Shown: piece by piece, positions 12,054 to 21,280 of the stretch
Layout of the letters: every line of letters starts with the position of its first letter
Numbering within the stretch: the first letter of the stretch is position 1
NCBI RefSeq assembly: GCF_021404465.1
Contig: NZ_JABFTT010000001.1
Coordinates: forward strand, 186,001 to 250,000
Origin: Billgrantia zhangzhouensis
Lineage (GTDB): Bacteria; Pseudomonadota; Gammaproteobacteria; Pseudomonadales; Halomonadaceae
Length of the DNA: 64,000 bases
Reading direction: 5' to 3'
Made by a program: the position numbers and the translations under genes
The notes under the pieces: generated by a model
Told to the model about the DNA's origin: nothing
Database searches by the model: none
Seen by the model: the letters and a program-made list of their open reading frames with translations, nothing else

Positions 12054-13151
12054 ATGCCATCCATGCAACGCCGTAAATTCCTTAAAACCGCCGGCCTGGG
12101 TGCCGTCGGTGTCGCCGCCGCGCCCTTCGTTTCCACTGCCAAGGCACAGGAAACCATCACCTGGGACATGGTCACCTCCTGGCCGACCAACTTCCCGGCC
12201 CTGGGTACCGGTGCCAACGATTTCGCCAAGCGTATCGAGCAGCTCTCCAACGGCCGCATGCGTATTCGCGTGCACGGTGCCGGCGAGCTGGTGCCGCCGC
12301 TGGAAGTGTTCGATGCGGTAGCTGCCGGCACTGCTGAGATGGGCCACTCCGCCTCCTACTACTGGCGCGGCAAGGTTGCCGCCTCGCAGTTCTTCACTGC
12401 CGTGCCCTTCGGCATGAACACCACCGAGACCAACGCCTGGCTCTACCACGGTGGCGGCCAGGAGCTGTGGGATGAGGTCTACGGCAAGCACAACCTCAAG
12501 CCGTTCGCCGTGGGCAACACCGGCGCTCAGATGGCCGGCTGGTTCAAGAAGGAGATCAATTCGCTCGAAGACATGCAGGGCCTCAAGCTGCGCCTGCCGG
12601 GCCTGGCCGGTGAGGCCATGAACGGCATCGGCGTGACCACAGTGAACATGCCGGGCGGCGAGATCTTTACCTCGATGCAGACTGGCGTGCTCGACGCTGC
12701 CGACTGGGTCGGCCCCTACAACGACATGGCCTTCGGCCTGCACCAGGTCGCCGACTACTACTACACCTCGCCGTGGAACGAGCCTTCCGCCGTGCTGGAA
12801 GGTACCGTCAATCTGGATGCCTGGAACGAACTGCCCGACGATCTCAAGGCGGTGGTGACCGAGGCAGCGCGTGCCTCCAACCTGGCGATGATCAGCGAGT
12901 TCGCCTATCGCAACGCCCAGGCATTGGCCACCCTGGTGGAGGAGCACGGTGTGCAGTTGCGCAGCTTCCCCGATGACGTCATGGAAGCGCTCTACGAGTC
13001 CTCGCAGCGCGTCATCCAGCAGCAGGTGGAGAGCGACCCCGACTCGGCCAAGGTCTACGAGTCCTACATGGCGTTCCAGCGCCTGGTGCGTCCGTTCAAC
13101 GACGTGGGTGAGTTCCACTACCTCAAGACCCGGGAAAGCGTCGGCGTCTAA
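12054..13151 (+). CDS. TRAP transporter substrate-binding protein, DctP family (TakP-like), Tat-exported
   Basis: A periplasmic binding protein for a TRAP importer. The N-terminus MQRRKFLKTAGLGAVG followed by an Ala-rich stretch ending AKAQ is a twin-arginine signal peptide. The mature part has the DctP fold, with features of the TakP-like branch that binds alpha-keto or hydroxy acids: TWDMVTSWP, GHSASYYWRGK, LKLRLPGLAGE, MPGGEIFTSMQTGVLDAADW and ASNLAMISEF. The last long GGEIF helix region normally carries the carboxylate-binding Arg. ATG 12063 is an alternative start. No DctQ or DctM membrane subunit lies nearby, so it is an orphan in this window. Confidence 0.88.
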   Translation: MPSMQRRKFLKTAGLGAVGVAAAPFVSTAKAQETITWDMVTSWPTNFPALGTGANDFAKRIEQLSNGRMRIRVHGAGELVPPLEVFDAVAAGTAEMGHSASYYWRGKVAASQFFTAVPFGMNTTETNAWLYHGGGQELWDEVYGKHNLKPFAVGNTGAQMAGWFKKEINSLEDMQGLKLRLPGLAGEAMNGIGVTTVNMPGGEIFTSMQTGVLDAADWVGPYNDMAFGLHQVADYYYTSPWNEPSAVLEGTVNLDAWNELPDDLKAVVTEAARASNLAMISEFAYRNAQALATLVEEHGVQLRSFPDDVMEALYESSQRVIQQQVESDPDSAKVYESYMAFQRLVRPFNDVGEFHYLKTRESVGV

Positions 13152-13167
13152 ACGCCGAGTGAAAGCG

Positions 13168-13195
13168 AACAGGGGCGCCGCATGGCGCCCCTGTT
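13168..13195. terminator. Bidirectional terminator hairpin
   Basis: A perfect 12-bp stem, AACAGGGGCGCC with GGCGCCCCTGTT, around a GCAT loop. It lies between the convergent TRAP binding-protein and thioesterase genes. T-rich sequence follows on the plus strand. Confidence 0.85.
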
Positions 13196-13209
13196 GCATT
13201 CGAGTCGGG

Positions 13210-13617
13210 TCAACTGGCCTGATGCACCGCGCGGATGCGGCCCTTGTCGTCGAGCGCCACCATCACGAAGCGGGCTTCGGTGACCTTGTGCAGCTCGCTG
13301 GTATCGCGCTCGTGGGGCTGGCGAATCCACACCTCTACGTCGATCTTGATTGAGCTGTGGCCGATCTCACGCACGGCAGTGAAGATGTTGACCATCGAGC
13401 CGATGCGTACCGGACACAGGAAATCCATGGTCTCGATGGCGACGGTGGCGGTGCGGCCATGCGCCTCACGGCCTGCTGCCAGCTCGGCGGCCTGGTCCAT
13501 GTGACGGACCAGCCAGCCACCGGGAATGTCGCCGTAGAGGTTGGTATCCTGACGATTGGCCAGTAACTTGAGAGTGAGTTGTCCCTGAGGTGCGGGAACG
13601 TCGTCGAGGTCGGTCAT
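13210..13617 (-). CDS. Acyl-CoA thioesterase, YciA-type hot-dog fold
   Basis: A 135-residue hot-dog thioesterase that hydrolyses acyl-CoA esters. The core has the arrangement NLYGDIPGGWLVRHMDQAAE, in which the Asn and the Asp/Gly loop before the central helix form the active site, followed by VAIETMDFLCPVRIGSMVNI and IKIDVEVWIR strands as in YciA. The start MTDLDDVP gives the usual family length; an extended reading from 13776 would add an unlikely leader. It is convergent with the TRAP gene and divergent from pstS. Confidence 0.87.
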   Translation of the reverse strand: MTDLDDVPAPQGQLTLKLLANRQDTNLYGDIPGGWLVRHMDQAAELAAGREAHGRTATVAIETMDFLCPVRIGSMVNIFTAVREIGHSSIKIDVEVWIRQPHERDTSELHKVTEARFVMVALDDKGRIRAVHQAS

Positions 13618-13904
13618 GGAATGTCGTAAGCTCGGCTTGTTGTTGTGGTGGCGATATTGCATTGCAGCGACTGCTGTGGGCCATCTTATACGCCAAGGCT
13701 TACCCTCACCAGAGCTGCGACAACCTGTCATCGTGAATGCCGTCAAGCGACGGCGCTTGCCCAGGCGGTATTGCAAGTCTTCACGAAACGCTCATTGTCT
13801 TCCTGTAAGCTCCGCCTGTTTCGACGGATGCCTCCTTGAGTCTGGCCCATGTTCGCCACGTTGTCGGCATTTCCCTTCATCACCTCGATATCTAGGAGTT
13901 CAAC

Positions 13905-14867
13905 ATGGTCTTCCTGCGTGAAGCGCTTGGTCAGGCCAGGCTACGCGTGGCGGGCCTGGCGGCACTGTTGGCACTGGTGTCGCTGACGGTCCAAGCGGAC
14001 GAGCCGGTCGGCACGCTGGGGATCGTGGGTTCCGACACCATGGCGGGGCTGATGCTGCGCTGGGGAGAGCAGCTCGGTGAACGTCACCCTGGCATTCGCC
14101 TACAGCTGCAAACCAGCGGCTCGTCCAGCGCCCCGCCTGCCCTGGTGGCCGGCACCACCCGACTGGGCCCCATGTCACGGCCGATGAGCGAAGAGGAGCG
14201 GCGTGCCTTCGAGCAGCGTCACGGTTATGCCCCGGTCGAAGTGGAAGTGGCCCGGGACGCGTTGGCGATCATCGTCCATCGTCACCATGCATTGGAAGCG
14301 CTGCGCCTGGAGCAGGTCGATGCGATCTTTTCGCGCACGCGTCACTGTGGCGCCGAGAACGCTCTGGCCCGCTGGGAGCAGCTCGCCGGCGCTGGCCTCA
14401 CGGGACGCATCGAGCTGCACGGGCGTAACCCCGCCTCGGGCAGCTACGAACTCTTCCGCCAACGTGCCCTGTGCGGCGGCGACTACCTGTCGCGTCTCAA
14501 CGAACATCCCGGTTCGGCAGCCATCGTGGCGGCGGTTACGGAGAGCCGCGAGGCGATCGGCTATGCCGGTCTCAATCACCTGAACCCGGGAGTCAAGCCA
14601 CTGGCCCTCGAGGATGCCGAAGGCAACCGGGTCCTGCCGGGGGCCGAGCAGGTCCGCCAGGGCGCCTACCCGCTGAGCCGGGCGCTGTTCCTGTACGCTA
14701 ACTTGCCTCCCGGGCAGGTGCTGTCGGGGCCGGAGCGCGCGCTGCTCGAGCTCATTCTCTCCCCGGAGGGGCAGCGTACGGTCGGCGAACTGGGTTTCGT
14801 GGCGTTGGCGGAGGCGGACCTGGCGTTCCAGCGTGAACGGCTGGGATTGGACGTCTCGCCGCCGTGA
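13905..14867 (+). CDS. pstS: PstS, phosphate ABC transporter substrate-binding protein
   Basis: The periplasmic phosphate-binding protein that feeds PstCAB. It has 320 residues with an N-terminal signal peptide (hydrophobic LRVAGLAALLALVSLTVQA). The PBP type II phosphate fold is shown by VGSDTMAGLMLRWGE near the N-terminus, TSGSSSAP, RNPASGSYELFR (phosphate-binding Ser/Gly loop) and AIGYAGL. The ribosome site is TAGGAG. A Pho box lies right after its stop and drives pstC; upstream of pstS only a single CTGTCAT half-site is visible. It is the first gene of the pst-phoU cluster. Confidence 0.95.
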   Translation: MVFLREALGQARLRVAGLAALLALVSLTVQADEPVGTLGIVGSDTMAGLMLRWGEQLGERHPGIRLQLQTSGSSSAPPALVAGTTRLGPMSRPMSEEERRAFEQRHGYAPVEVEVARDALAIIVHRHHALEALRLEQVDAIFSRTRHCGAENALARWEQLAGAGLTGRIELHGRNPASGSYELFRQRALCGGDYLSRLNEHPGSAAIVAAVTESREAIGYAGLNHLNPGVKPLALEDAEGNRVLPGAEQVRQGAYPLSRALFLYANLPPGQVLSGPERALLELILSPEGQRTVGELGFVALAEADLAFQRERLGLDVSPP

Positions 14868-14869
14868 TG

Positions 14870-14900
14870 CTGTCATCCAACTGTCATCGAGTCGTTATAC
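14870..14900 (+). promoter_or_regulatory. Pho box and -10 element for pstCAB-phoU
   Basis: CTGTCATCCAACTGTCAT (14870-14887) consists of two perfect CTGTCAT repeats spaced by four bases, the PhoB box arrangement. A -10-like TTATAC (14895-14900) follows seven bases later, as in PhoB-activated promoters. The predicted transcript would start only a few bases before the pstC ATG at 14911. Confidence 0.85.
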
Positions 14901-14910
14901 GCTGCCAATC

Positions 14911-16041
14911 ATGATAGAGCCCTCTTCCGCTTCCTCCTCTCGGTCCCTGTGGCGTCGGCAGCGCGATCGGCTGGCTACCGCCCTGATCATGGCTGGAGGC
15001 ATCGGTGTGATAGTGGCCGTGCTCGCCATAGGCGTGTTTCTGGTGCTGGAAGTCCTGCCGGCCCTGCTGGGGGGCGTCTTCGACCCGGCGCGCATTCGCC
15101 TGGAACTCACACCCATGGCCTGGGGCACGCTGAAGGCGGCCCTGTGGGCGATGCTGTTTGCCATTCCCCTGGCCTTGGGCGCCGCGATCCATTCGGCATT
15201 GTTCATGTCGCAACGGCTGCGCAGTCGCATGAAGCCCACCCTGGAGATGATGGAGGCGCTCCCCGGGGTGGTGATTGGCTTCGTTGCCGGACTGGTGCTG
15301 GCGCCCTGGGTGGAGCGACACCTGGCCGGCTCGTTGGCATTGCTGCTCGTACTGCCCTTGGGCGTGCTGCTGGCCGCCGCCATCTGGCGCCGGCTGCCTG
15401 CGGTCTGGCGGCGGCACTTTTCGCTGTCACGTGCCGGCCTGTGGCTGGTGCCCTGGCTGATGCTGCTGGTATTCGCCACCTTCTCGCTGGCGCCCGGGCT
15501 CGAGGCGCTGCTGTTCGACGGCAGTCTGCGCAACTGGCTGGACCGTGAACTGGGGCTCGACTATGCCACGCGCAACGCCATGATCGTGGGACTGGCCATG
15601 GGCTTCGCAGTGATGCCGAGCGTATACGCGCTGGCCGAGGATGCGCTCTCCGGCGTGCCGTCTCGGCTCGGCGAGGGCGCCCAAGCGCTGGGGGCCACTC
15701 GCTGGCAGACGCTGTGGCGGGTGGTGTTGCCGGCCGCGGCTCCCGGGATCTTCGCCGCGATGATGATCGGCACGGGGCGTGCCGTGGGTGAGACCATGAT
15801 CGTGCTGATGGCCAGCGGCAATACCGCCCTGATGAGCCTGAGCCCCTTCGAGGGCATGCGCACCATGGCGGCAGGCATCGCGGTGGAGTTGCCCGAAGCG
15901 GTGCCGGGCAGCGAGGCCTATCTGCTGCTGATACTGGCGGCCCTGCTGCTGTTCCTGTTCACCTTCCTGGTCAATACATTGGCTGAGGTGGTAAGAAGTC
16001 GGCTCCGGCGCCGTTATCGCTGGCTCGACGGTGCGCCATGA
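14911..16041 (+). CDS. pstC: PstC, phosphate ABC transporter permease
   Basis: An inner-membrane permease subunit of the high-affinity phosphate importer, 376 residues. Hydrophobic helices begin at ALIMAGGIGVIVAVLAIGVF. The ABC-permease EAA loop, which contacts PstB, is EGAQALGATRWQTLWRVVLP. VGETMIVLMASGN is a typical PstC helix. A loop around residues 150-210 is longer than in E. coli PstC. The ATG has no Shine-Dalgarno sequence and sits just behind the Pho-box -10, suggesting a nearly leaderless transcript. Its stop overlaps the pstA start (ATGA). Confidence 0.94.
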   Translation: MIEPSSASSSRSLWRRQRDRLATALIMAGGIGVIVAVLAIGVFLVLEVLPALLGGVFDPARIRLELTPMAWGTLKAALWAMLFAIPLALGAAIHSALFMSQRLRSRMKPTLEMMEALPGVVIGFVAGLVLAPWVERHLAGSLALLLVLPLGVLLAAAIWRRLPAVWRRHFSLSRAGLWLVPWLMLLVFATFSLAPGLEALLFDGSLRNWLDRELGLDYATRNAMIVGLAMGFAVMPSVYALAEDALSGVPSRLGEGAQALGATRWQTLWRVVLPAAAPGIFAAMMIGTGRAVGETMIVLMASGNTALMSLSPFEGMRTMAAGIAVELPEAVPGSEAYLLLILAALLLFLFTFLVNTLAEVVRSRLRRRYRWLDGAP

Positions 16042-17597
16042 AAGTGGCCCGCACCAAGCGTCGCCCAATCCGCTCGGAAGGACCCTGGGCCTGGCTGGCT
16101 GCTGGTAGCGTGGCATTGTCGCTGTTGATGCTGGGTGGGCTGCTGTTGCTCATCGCCACCCGCGGGCTGGGCCACTTCTGGCCAGCGATGGTAGCGCAGG
16201 TAGAGATGGCGGATGGCCGGCTGCTGGCCGGACGGGCGGTGCGTGAACTGCCGCTGGAGCAAAGCGCAGGGCGTGAGCGGCTCTATTTCACTGCCAACCG
16301 CGATCTCGATGGCCAAGCATGGCACTGGCTGCCGGTGAACGACATCGTCGCGAGCGAGACTCCACAGGACCTGATCGTGCTGGAGCGACGCCGGCACGGA
16401 GAGTTCATCGGTCGTCTGGTGGCACTGGGCGACGCCGAAAGCGTGCGGGAGCAGCAGGCACGGGAGGCGACCTGGGAGCGACTGCAGGCACGCCTGGCGA
16501 CGCTACAGGAGCTGCGTGGCGAACGCGAACGGTTGCGTCGGGAGGTGCTCAGGCCGCTGATTCGACGGTTGGATGCCGACCCGAGCGATGCCCAGGCGAG
16601 GCAGGCGCTGGCCGAGGCCAACGACCGGGTGCGTGTCCTGCAGGAGGCGATGCGTGGCGAGGTGGCACTACTCGAGAACGTCGACGGGCGGCGCCTGGTA
16701 CAGCCGCTGGAAGAGGTGCTGCGCGCCTGGCGACCCAACGCCATGTCGACGGTCGAAAAGCTGGGGATCTGGGGGCGTGGCGTATGGCGTTTTCTCGCCG
16801 AGGGGCCGCGTGATGGGAACGCAGCCGGTGGCGTATGGCCGGCCATCTTCGGCACCGTGCTGATGGTGCTGCTGATGTCGCTGCTGGTGACCCCCTTCGG
16901 CGTGCTGGCGGCGATCTACCTCAATGAGGTGGCGCATCAGGGCCGCTTGACCCACCTGGTACGCATTGCCGTGCGTAACCTGGCGGGGGTGCCGTCGATC
17001 GTCTATGGCGTGTTTGGCCTTGGCGTGTTCGTCTACGGCATTGGCGGCTCGCTGGACGAGTGGTTTTTCAACGATGCCCTGCCTTCGCCCACCTTCGGCA
17101 CCGGAGGGCTGCTATGGGCCTCGCTGACTCTGGCACTGTTGACGCTGCCGGTGGTGATCGTGGCCACCGAGGAGGGGCTGGCGCGGATCCCCGTGCAGCA
17201 GCGCGAAGGCGCCCTGGCGCTGGGTGCCACGCGGCTGGAGACCCTGACCCGGGTGGTACTGCCGATGGCGGTACCGGCCATGCTTACCGGGGTGATCCTG
17301 GCGATCGCTCGCGCCGCCGGGGAGGTAGCGCCGCTGTTGCTGGTCGGAGTGGCCAAGCTGGCCCCCCAGGTACCGGTGGACGGTGAGTTTCCGTTCCTCC
17401 ATCTTGAGCGCAAGTTCATGCACCTGGGCTATCACATCTACGACACCGCCTTTCACGGCAACGATGTGCAGGCGGCCATGCCGCTGGTCTATGCCACTGC
17501 GCTATTACTGGTACTGGTGGTTCTGGTGCTTAACCTGACTGCCATATTCCTGCGCCATTATTTCCGCGCGCGTCACGGCGTGCAGCCGCGCCCATGA
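16038..17597 (+). CDS. pstA: PstA, phosphate ABC transporter permease, long form
   Basis: The second permease subunit for phosphate import. At 519 residues it is far longer than the ~295-residue E. coli protein. The extra length is an insertion between helix 1 and the permease core (about residues 50-260). It contains a charged, Leu/Arg-rich region ([20 protein letters not shown]) that should form a coiled coil. The C-terminal core carries the EAA loop [20 protein letters not shown] and helices typical of PstA, including [16 protein letters not shown]. Long PstA/PstC forms are known in Pseudomonas-type gammaproteobacteria. Start and stop overlap the neighbouring genes by four bases. Confidence 0.93.
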   Translation: MKVARTKRRPIRSEGPWAWLAAGSVALSLLMLGGLLLLIATRGLGHFWPAMVAQVEMADGRLLAGRAVRELPLEQSAGRERLYFTANRDLDGQAWHWLPVNDIVASETPQDLIVLERRRHGEFIGRLVALGDAESVREQQAREATWERLQARLATLQELRGERERLRREVLRPLIRRLDADPSDAQARQALAEANDRVRVLQEAMRGEVALLENVDGRRLVQPLEEVLRAWRPNAMSTVEKLGIWGRGVWRFLAEGPRDGNAAGGVWPAIFGTVLMVLLMSLLVTPFGVLAAIYLNEVAHQGRLTHLVRIAVRNLAGVPSIVYGVFGLGVFVYGIGGSLDEWFFNDALPSPTFGTGGLLWASLTLALLTLPVVIVATEEGLARIPVQQREGALALGATRLETLTRVVLPMAVPAMLTGVILAIARAAGEVAPLLLVGVAKLAPQVPVDGEFPFLHLERKFMHLGYHIYDTAFHGNDVQAAMPLVYATALLLVLVVLVLNLTAIFLRHYFRARHGVQPRP

Positions 17598-18430
17598 TGA
17601 GGAAATGTCCACCGATGACCATGCCGCCGCGCTTTCAGCCGTCTGCCACGGGTTCGATCATCGACTTCGCCCCCGAGGCCAGCTGCTTCCAGATAGAGGG
17701 GCTGGGCCTGGCTTATGGCGACAAGCGGGCGCTGCGCGATATTTCTCTGCGCGTCCCCCGGCATCGTGTCACGGCGTTCATCGGGCCGTCGGGTTGCGGC
17801 AAGTCGACCCTCCTGCGTGCACTCAACCGCCTGCACGATCTCAACGAGGAGGTGAGTCACGAGGGCAGGATACTGCTCGAAGGAGAGGACATCCACGCAC
17901 CGCAAGTGGCCGTGGACGAATTGCGCCGACGCGTCGGCATGGTGTTCCAGGTACCCAACCCCTTCCCCATGTCGATCTACGACAACGTGGCCTTCGGTCT
18001 GCGTCTGGAGGGAGGACTGACGCGCCGGCGCATGGACGATATCGTCGAGTGGGCGTTGGATGCCGCAGCGCTGTGGGGGGAAGTGAAGGATCGCCTGCGC
18101 GCCTCGGCCTGGTCGCTTTCCGGTGGCCAGCAACAGCGCCTGGTGATCGCCCGCTCACTGGCGGTGCGCCCCGAGGTGCTGTTGCTCGATGAGCCGGCCT
18201 CGGCGCTGGACCCGATCTCGACGCTCAAGATCGAGGAACTGATTCGCGGATTGAAGTCGCAGCTGACCTTGATCCTGGTCACCCACAACATGCAGCAGGC
18301 GGCGCGAGTCTCCGACTACACCGCCTTCCTGCAGGATGGCGAACTGGTGGAGTACGCCCCCACCGACACCCTGTTCACCAACCCCAGCCTGCGCCGCACC
18401 GAGAACTACATCACCGGTCGCATGGCCTGA
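17594..18430 (+). CDS. pstB: PstB, phosphate ABC transporter ATPase
   Basis: The cytoplasmic ATPase that drives PstCA. Walker [10 protein letters not shown] is at residues 64-72, the LSGGQQQ signature at 175-181 and Walker B VLLLDEP at 195-201, followed by [16 protein letters not shown] with its switch His. LNRLHDL and the C-terminal [16 protein letters not shown] are PstB-specific. The gene overlaps pstA by four bases. ATG 17615, with GAGGA upstream, is an equally plausible start and would shorten the product by seven residues. Confidence 0.97.
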   Translation: MMRKCPPMTMPPRFQPSATGSIIDFAPEASCFQIEGLGLAYGDKRALRDISLRVPRHRVTAFIGPSGCGKSTLLRALNRLHDLNEEVSHEGRILLEGEDIHAPQVAVDELRRRVGMVFQVPNPFPMSIYDNVAFGLRLEGGLTRRRMDDIVEWALDAAALWGEVKDRLRASAWSLSGGQQQRLVIARSLAVRPEVLLLDEPASALDPISTLKIEELIRGLKSQLTLILVTHNMQQAARVSDYTAFLQDGELVEYAPTDTLFTNPSLRRTENYITGRMA

Positions 18431-18464
18431 ACGGGAACGTCTACCGCGACCCGAGGAGAGTACG

Positions 18465-19193
18465 ATGGAAATCACCAGCGAAACTCATAGCCAACACATT
18501 TCCCGCCAGTTCAACCAGGAGCTGGAGGCGCTCAAGACCCAGCTGATGACCATGGGCGGGCTGGTCGAGCAGCAGGTCCAGGAGGCGATCCAGGCGCTGC
18601 TCGACAGCGACAGCCGCCTGGCCGAGAAGGTGCGCGACCGCGACCGCGACGTCAACGCCATGCAGCTCAAGATCGACGATGAGTGCACGCGGGTCCTGGC
18701 CCGGCGCCAGCCGGCCGCCTCCGACCTGCGCCTGGTGCTGGCGGTGATCCGTGCCACCGCCGACCTGGAGCGGATCGGCGACGAAGCAAGCAAGATCGCG
18801 CGCAACGCCCTGACGCTGATCGACAGCGGCAACAACGTGAGGGGTCTGGTCGAGGTGCGTCACATCAGCGAGCACGTGCGGCGCATGCTGCGCGATGCGC
18901 TGACGGCCTTCGCGCGCTTCGATACCGAGCTGGCGCTGCAGGTGGTGCACGAGGACGACTCGGTGGACGACGAGTACAGCAGCGCCATGCGCTCGCTGAT
19001 GACCTTCATGATGGAGGACAATCGCGCCATCGGCCCGGTACTCAACGTGATGTGGATCTTGCGCGCGCTGGAGCGGGTCGGCGATCATGCCGACAACCTC
19101 GCCGAGTACGTCATCTACCTGGTCAAGGGGCTCGATATCCGCCACATGGACCCCGACCAGATCGATGAAGATGCGCTGACGCGCAAGGAGTGA
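18465..19193 (+). CDS. phoU: PhoU, phosphate-signalling regulator
   Basis: A 242-residue all-helical protein that links PstSCAB activity to PhoR and keeps the Pho regulon off when phosphate is plentiful. The two three-helix PhoU repeats are visible through DLERIGDEASKIARN in the first and LERVGDHADNLAEYVIYLVKG in the second, which carry the metal-binding acidic motifs. GAGGAGAG lies upstream of the ATG. It is the last gene of the pst cluster before cysZ. Confidence 0.96.
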   Translation: MEITSETHSQHISRQFNQELEALKTQLMTMGGLVEQQVQEAIQALLDSDSRLAEKVRDRDRDVNAMQLKIDDECTRVLARRQPAASDLRLVLAVIRATADLERIGDEASKIARNALTLIDSGNNVRGLVEVRHISEHVRRMLRDALTAFARFDTELALQVVHEDDSVDDEYSSAMRSLMTFMMEDNRAIGPVLNVMWILRALERVGDHADNLAEYVIYLVKGLDIRHMDPDQIDEDALTRKE

Positions 19194-19209
19194 TGGGAAG
19201 AGGATTCCT

Positions 19210-19941
19210 ATGCTGGATGCCTTCACGGCACTGACCCGCGGGACGCGGCTGGTCTACGGCCGCGGCCTGCGTCGCTACGTCTACGCCCCGATCGCCGTCA
19301 ACCTGACGGTCTACTCGGCCATGCTCTACTACGTGGTCAGCCACTTCGGGGGTTGGCTGGAAAGTTGGATGGCCTTGGTGCCGGCCTGGCTCGGCTGGCT
19401 GGAATGGTTGATCTGGCCGCTGTTCGTGGTCAGCCTAGTGCTGATCGTGTTCTTCACCTTCACCTTGGTGACCCATCTGATCGCCGCGCCCTTCTATGGC
19501 TTCCTGGCGGCCAAGGTGGAAGTGCAGGCCACCGGCCGGCCGCCGCTCGACGATCGTGGCCTGGCGCGTACCGCGGTGGATGCCCTGGGGCGTGAGCTGG
19601 TCAAGCTCGGCTACATCCTGCCGCGGGCCCTGGCGCTGTTCATCCTCAGCTGGGTGCCGGCGCTCAACGTCGCCGCGCCCTTCCTGTGGGCACTGTTCTC
19701 GGCCTGGATGATGGCCATCACCTACCTCGACTACCCCATGGACAATAACAAGGTGAGCTTCGCCGACATGCGTCGTCGGCTCGCCTCGCGTTCCTGGCAG
19801 ACCCTTACCTTCGGCGGCTGGGTGACGCTGATCACCTGGATCCCGCTGGCCAACCTCTTCCTGCTGCCCGGCGCCGTCGCTGGCGCCGTGCTGATGTGGG
19901 ACCGCCACTATCGCGGTGAGCGTGACGTCGCCCCGACCTGA
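19210..19941 (+). CDS. cysZ: CysZ, sulfate transporter-like membrane protein
   Basis: An inner-membrane protein of the CysZ family that imports sulfate for cysteine synthesis. It has 243 residues and matches E. coli CysZ across its length: VNLTVYSAMLYY in helix 1, WLIWPLFVVSLVLIVFFTFT, LIAAPFYGFLAAKVE, LPRALALFILSWVPALN, FLWALFSAWMMAITYLDYP with the conserved D-N-K that follows, and IPLANLFLLPGAVAGAV. It follows phoU by 16 bases, so phosphate starvation may also influence it; this is inference. It is convergent with phoR. Confidence 0.9.
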   Translation: MLDAFTALTRGTRLVYGRGLRRYVYAPIAVNLTVYSAMLYYVVSHFGGWLESWMALVPAWLGWLEWLIWPLFVVSLVLIVFFTFTLVTHLIAAPFYGFLAAKVEVQATGRPPLDDRGLARTAVDALGRELVKLGYILPRALALFILSWVPALNVAAPFLWALFSAWMMAITYLDYPMDNNKVSFADMRRRLASRSWQTLTFGGWVTLITWIPLANLFLLPGAVAGAVLMWDRHYRGERDVAPT

Positions 19942-19955
19942 GCCAACCAGCCGGA

Positions 19956-21278
19956 TCAGCCGGAACGATGCACAGCCCCGGCCGAGGTTTGAGCCGCCAC
20001 CAGCCGTTCGACAGGGAACACGCAGCGGAACAGCGCGCCCTGGTCGGGGTGGGATTCGATTTCCAGGTAAGCGTCGTGGCGCAGCAGCACGTGCTTGACG
20101 ATGGCGAGGCCCAGGCCGGTGCCGCCGGTCTCGCTGCTGCGGCCCTTGTCGACCCGGTAGAAGCGCTCGGTGAGCCGGGGGATATGCACCGGGTCGATGC
20201 CCTCGCCGTCGTCCTCCACCTCGAGGCAGGCGCCCTTGGGGTGCGATTTCCAGCGCAGCACGATGTGGCTGCCCTCGGGGGTGTAGCGCACCGAATTGGA
20301 GGCCAGGTTGGACAGCGCGCTGTGAATCTCGCTGTCGCTGCCTAGCAGGCGGCGCTCCTCCTCGAGCTCCACGCGAATCTGCTGGCGGCCGGCCGCCAGC
20401 GCCTCGGCGTCGCGGCGTACTTCTTCCAGCAGCGTGGCCATGGCCAGCGGCAAATGGTCCTCGCCGCCGCGGTCGATCTCCAGGCGTGACAGCAGCAGCA
20501 GGTCGTTGACCAGGTTTTGCATGCGGGTCGTCTGCTCCTGCATGCGGGAAAGCCCCTGAGCGAGCCGTGGCGGCAATTGCTCGGCATAGGTGACGTAGGT
20601 TTCGAGGTAGCCGGCCAATACCGTCAATGGCGTGCGCAGCTCATGGGAGACGTTGGCGACGAAATCGCGGCGCATCTCCTCCAGGCGGTGCAGTCGGGTG
20701 ATGTCGCGTGCCATCACCAGGCGCTCGTCGTCGCCATAGAGCGTGATCTGGAACTGTAGCACCATGCGTTCGTCCACCGGCGAGGGGAGCGTCAACGGCT
20801 CGCGGTAATCGCGGGCGTTGAAGTAGGCAACGAAGCGCGGGTCGCGTACCAGGTTGGTGATGTGTTGGCCGCGGTCATGGGCAGCCTTGAGTCCCAGCAT
20901 GCGCTCCGCGGCGCTGTTCCACCACTCGAGGTCGCCGTATTGGTCGAGCATTACCACGCTGTCGCGCATCGCTTCGGATGATTCCTGGATGCGCTTCAGG
21001 GTCGCCTGCAGGCGATGCTGGGTAAGCCGCTGGCCCTTCTGGTAGCGGTATAGCCGGTCGAACAGCTCGCCCCACAGTCCGGTGGCCGCGGGCGGTTCGC
21101 TATGGGGGTTGCGTGCGAGCCAGCGGCGCAGGGAGTGGAGCTGCTGCAGATGATAGGCCAGGCGCAAGGTGAGGCCGGCGGCGAGCCCGAGCCCGGGAGC
21201 GCCCAGCAGCCAGCCGAATAGGGCGCCGGCGGCGGCGAGCAGGCCGAGGCGCCAGAGTTCGTGGCTCCAGGGGCGCAA
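19956..21278 (-). CDS. phoR: PhoR, phosphate regulon sensor histidine kinase
   Basis: The membrane sensor kinase that phosphorylates PhoB when phosphate is scarce. From the TTG start proposed here (440 residues) there are two short N-terminal hydrophobic segments, a PAS domain (around EAMRDSVVMLDQYGDLEWWN), the DHp helix with phosphoacceptor His212 in FVANVSHELRTPLT, and ATPase motifs N-box (HSALSNLASNSVRYTPEG), DDGEGID, FYRVDKGRS and GGTGLGLAIVKH. The TTG has AAGG seven bases upstream and sits two bases past the phoB stop. No ATG near the expected N-terminus exists in this frame. There is no long periplasmic loop, as usual for PhoR. Confidence 0.95.
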   Translation of the reverse strand: MRPWSHELWRLGLLAAAGALFGWLLGAPGLGLAAGLTLRLAYHLQQLHSLRRWLARNPHSEPPAATGLWGELFDRLYRYQKGQRLTQHRLQATLKRIQESSEAMRDSVVMLDQYGDLEWWNSAAERMLGLKAAHDRGQHITNLVRDPRFVAYFNARDYREPLTLPSPVDERMVLQFQITLYGDDERLVMARDITRLHRLEEMRRDFVANVSHELRTPLTVLAGYLETYVTYAEQLPPRLAQGLSRMQEQTTRMQNLVNDLLLLSRLEIDRGGEDHLPLAMATLLEEVRRDAEALAAGRQQIRVELEEERRLLGSDSEIHSALSNLASNSVRYTPEGSHIVLRWKSHPKGACLEVEDDGEGIDPVHIPRLTERFYRVDKGRSSETGGTGLGLAIVKHVLLRHDAYLEIESHPDQGALFRCVFPVERLVAAQTSAGAVHRSG

Positions 21279-21280
21279 CG

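Noticed and set aside
13725-13740. Pho box upstream of pstS
   Set aside because: Only one CTGTCAT half-site is present; the next GTCA is at the wrong spacing. pstS may still be phosphate-regulated, but I cannot show it.
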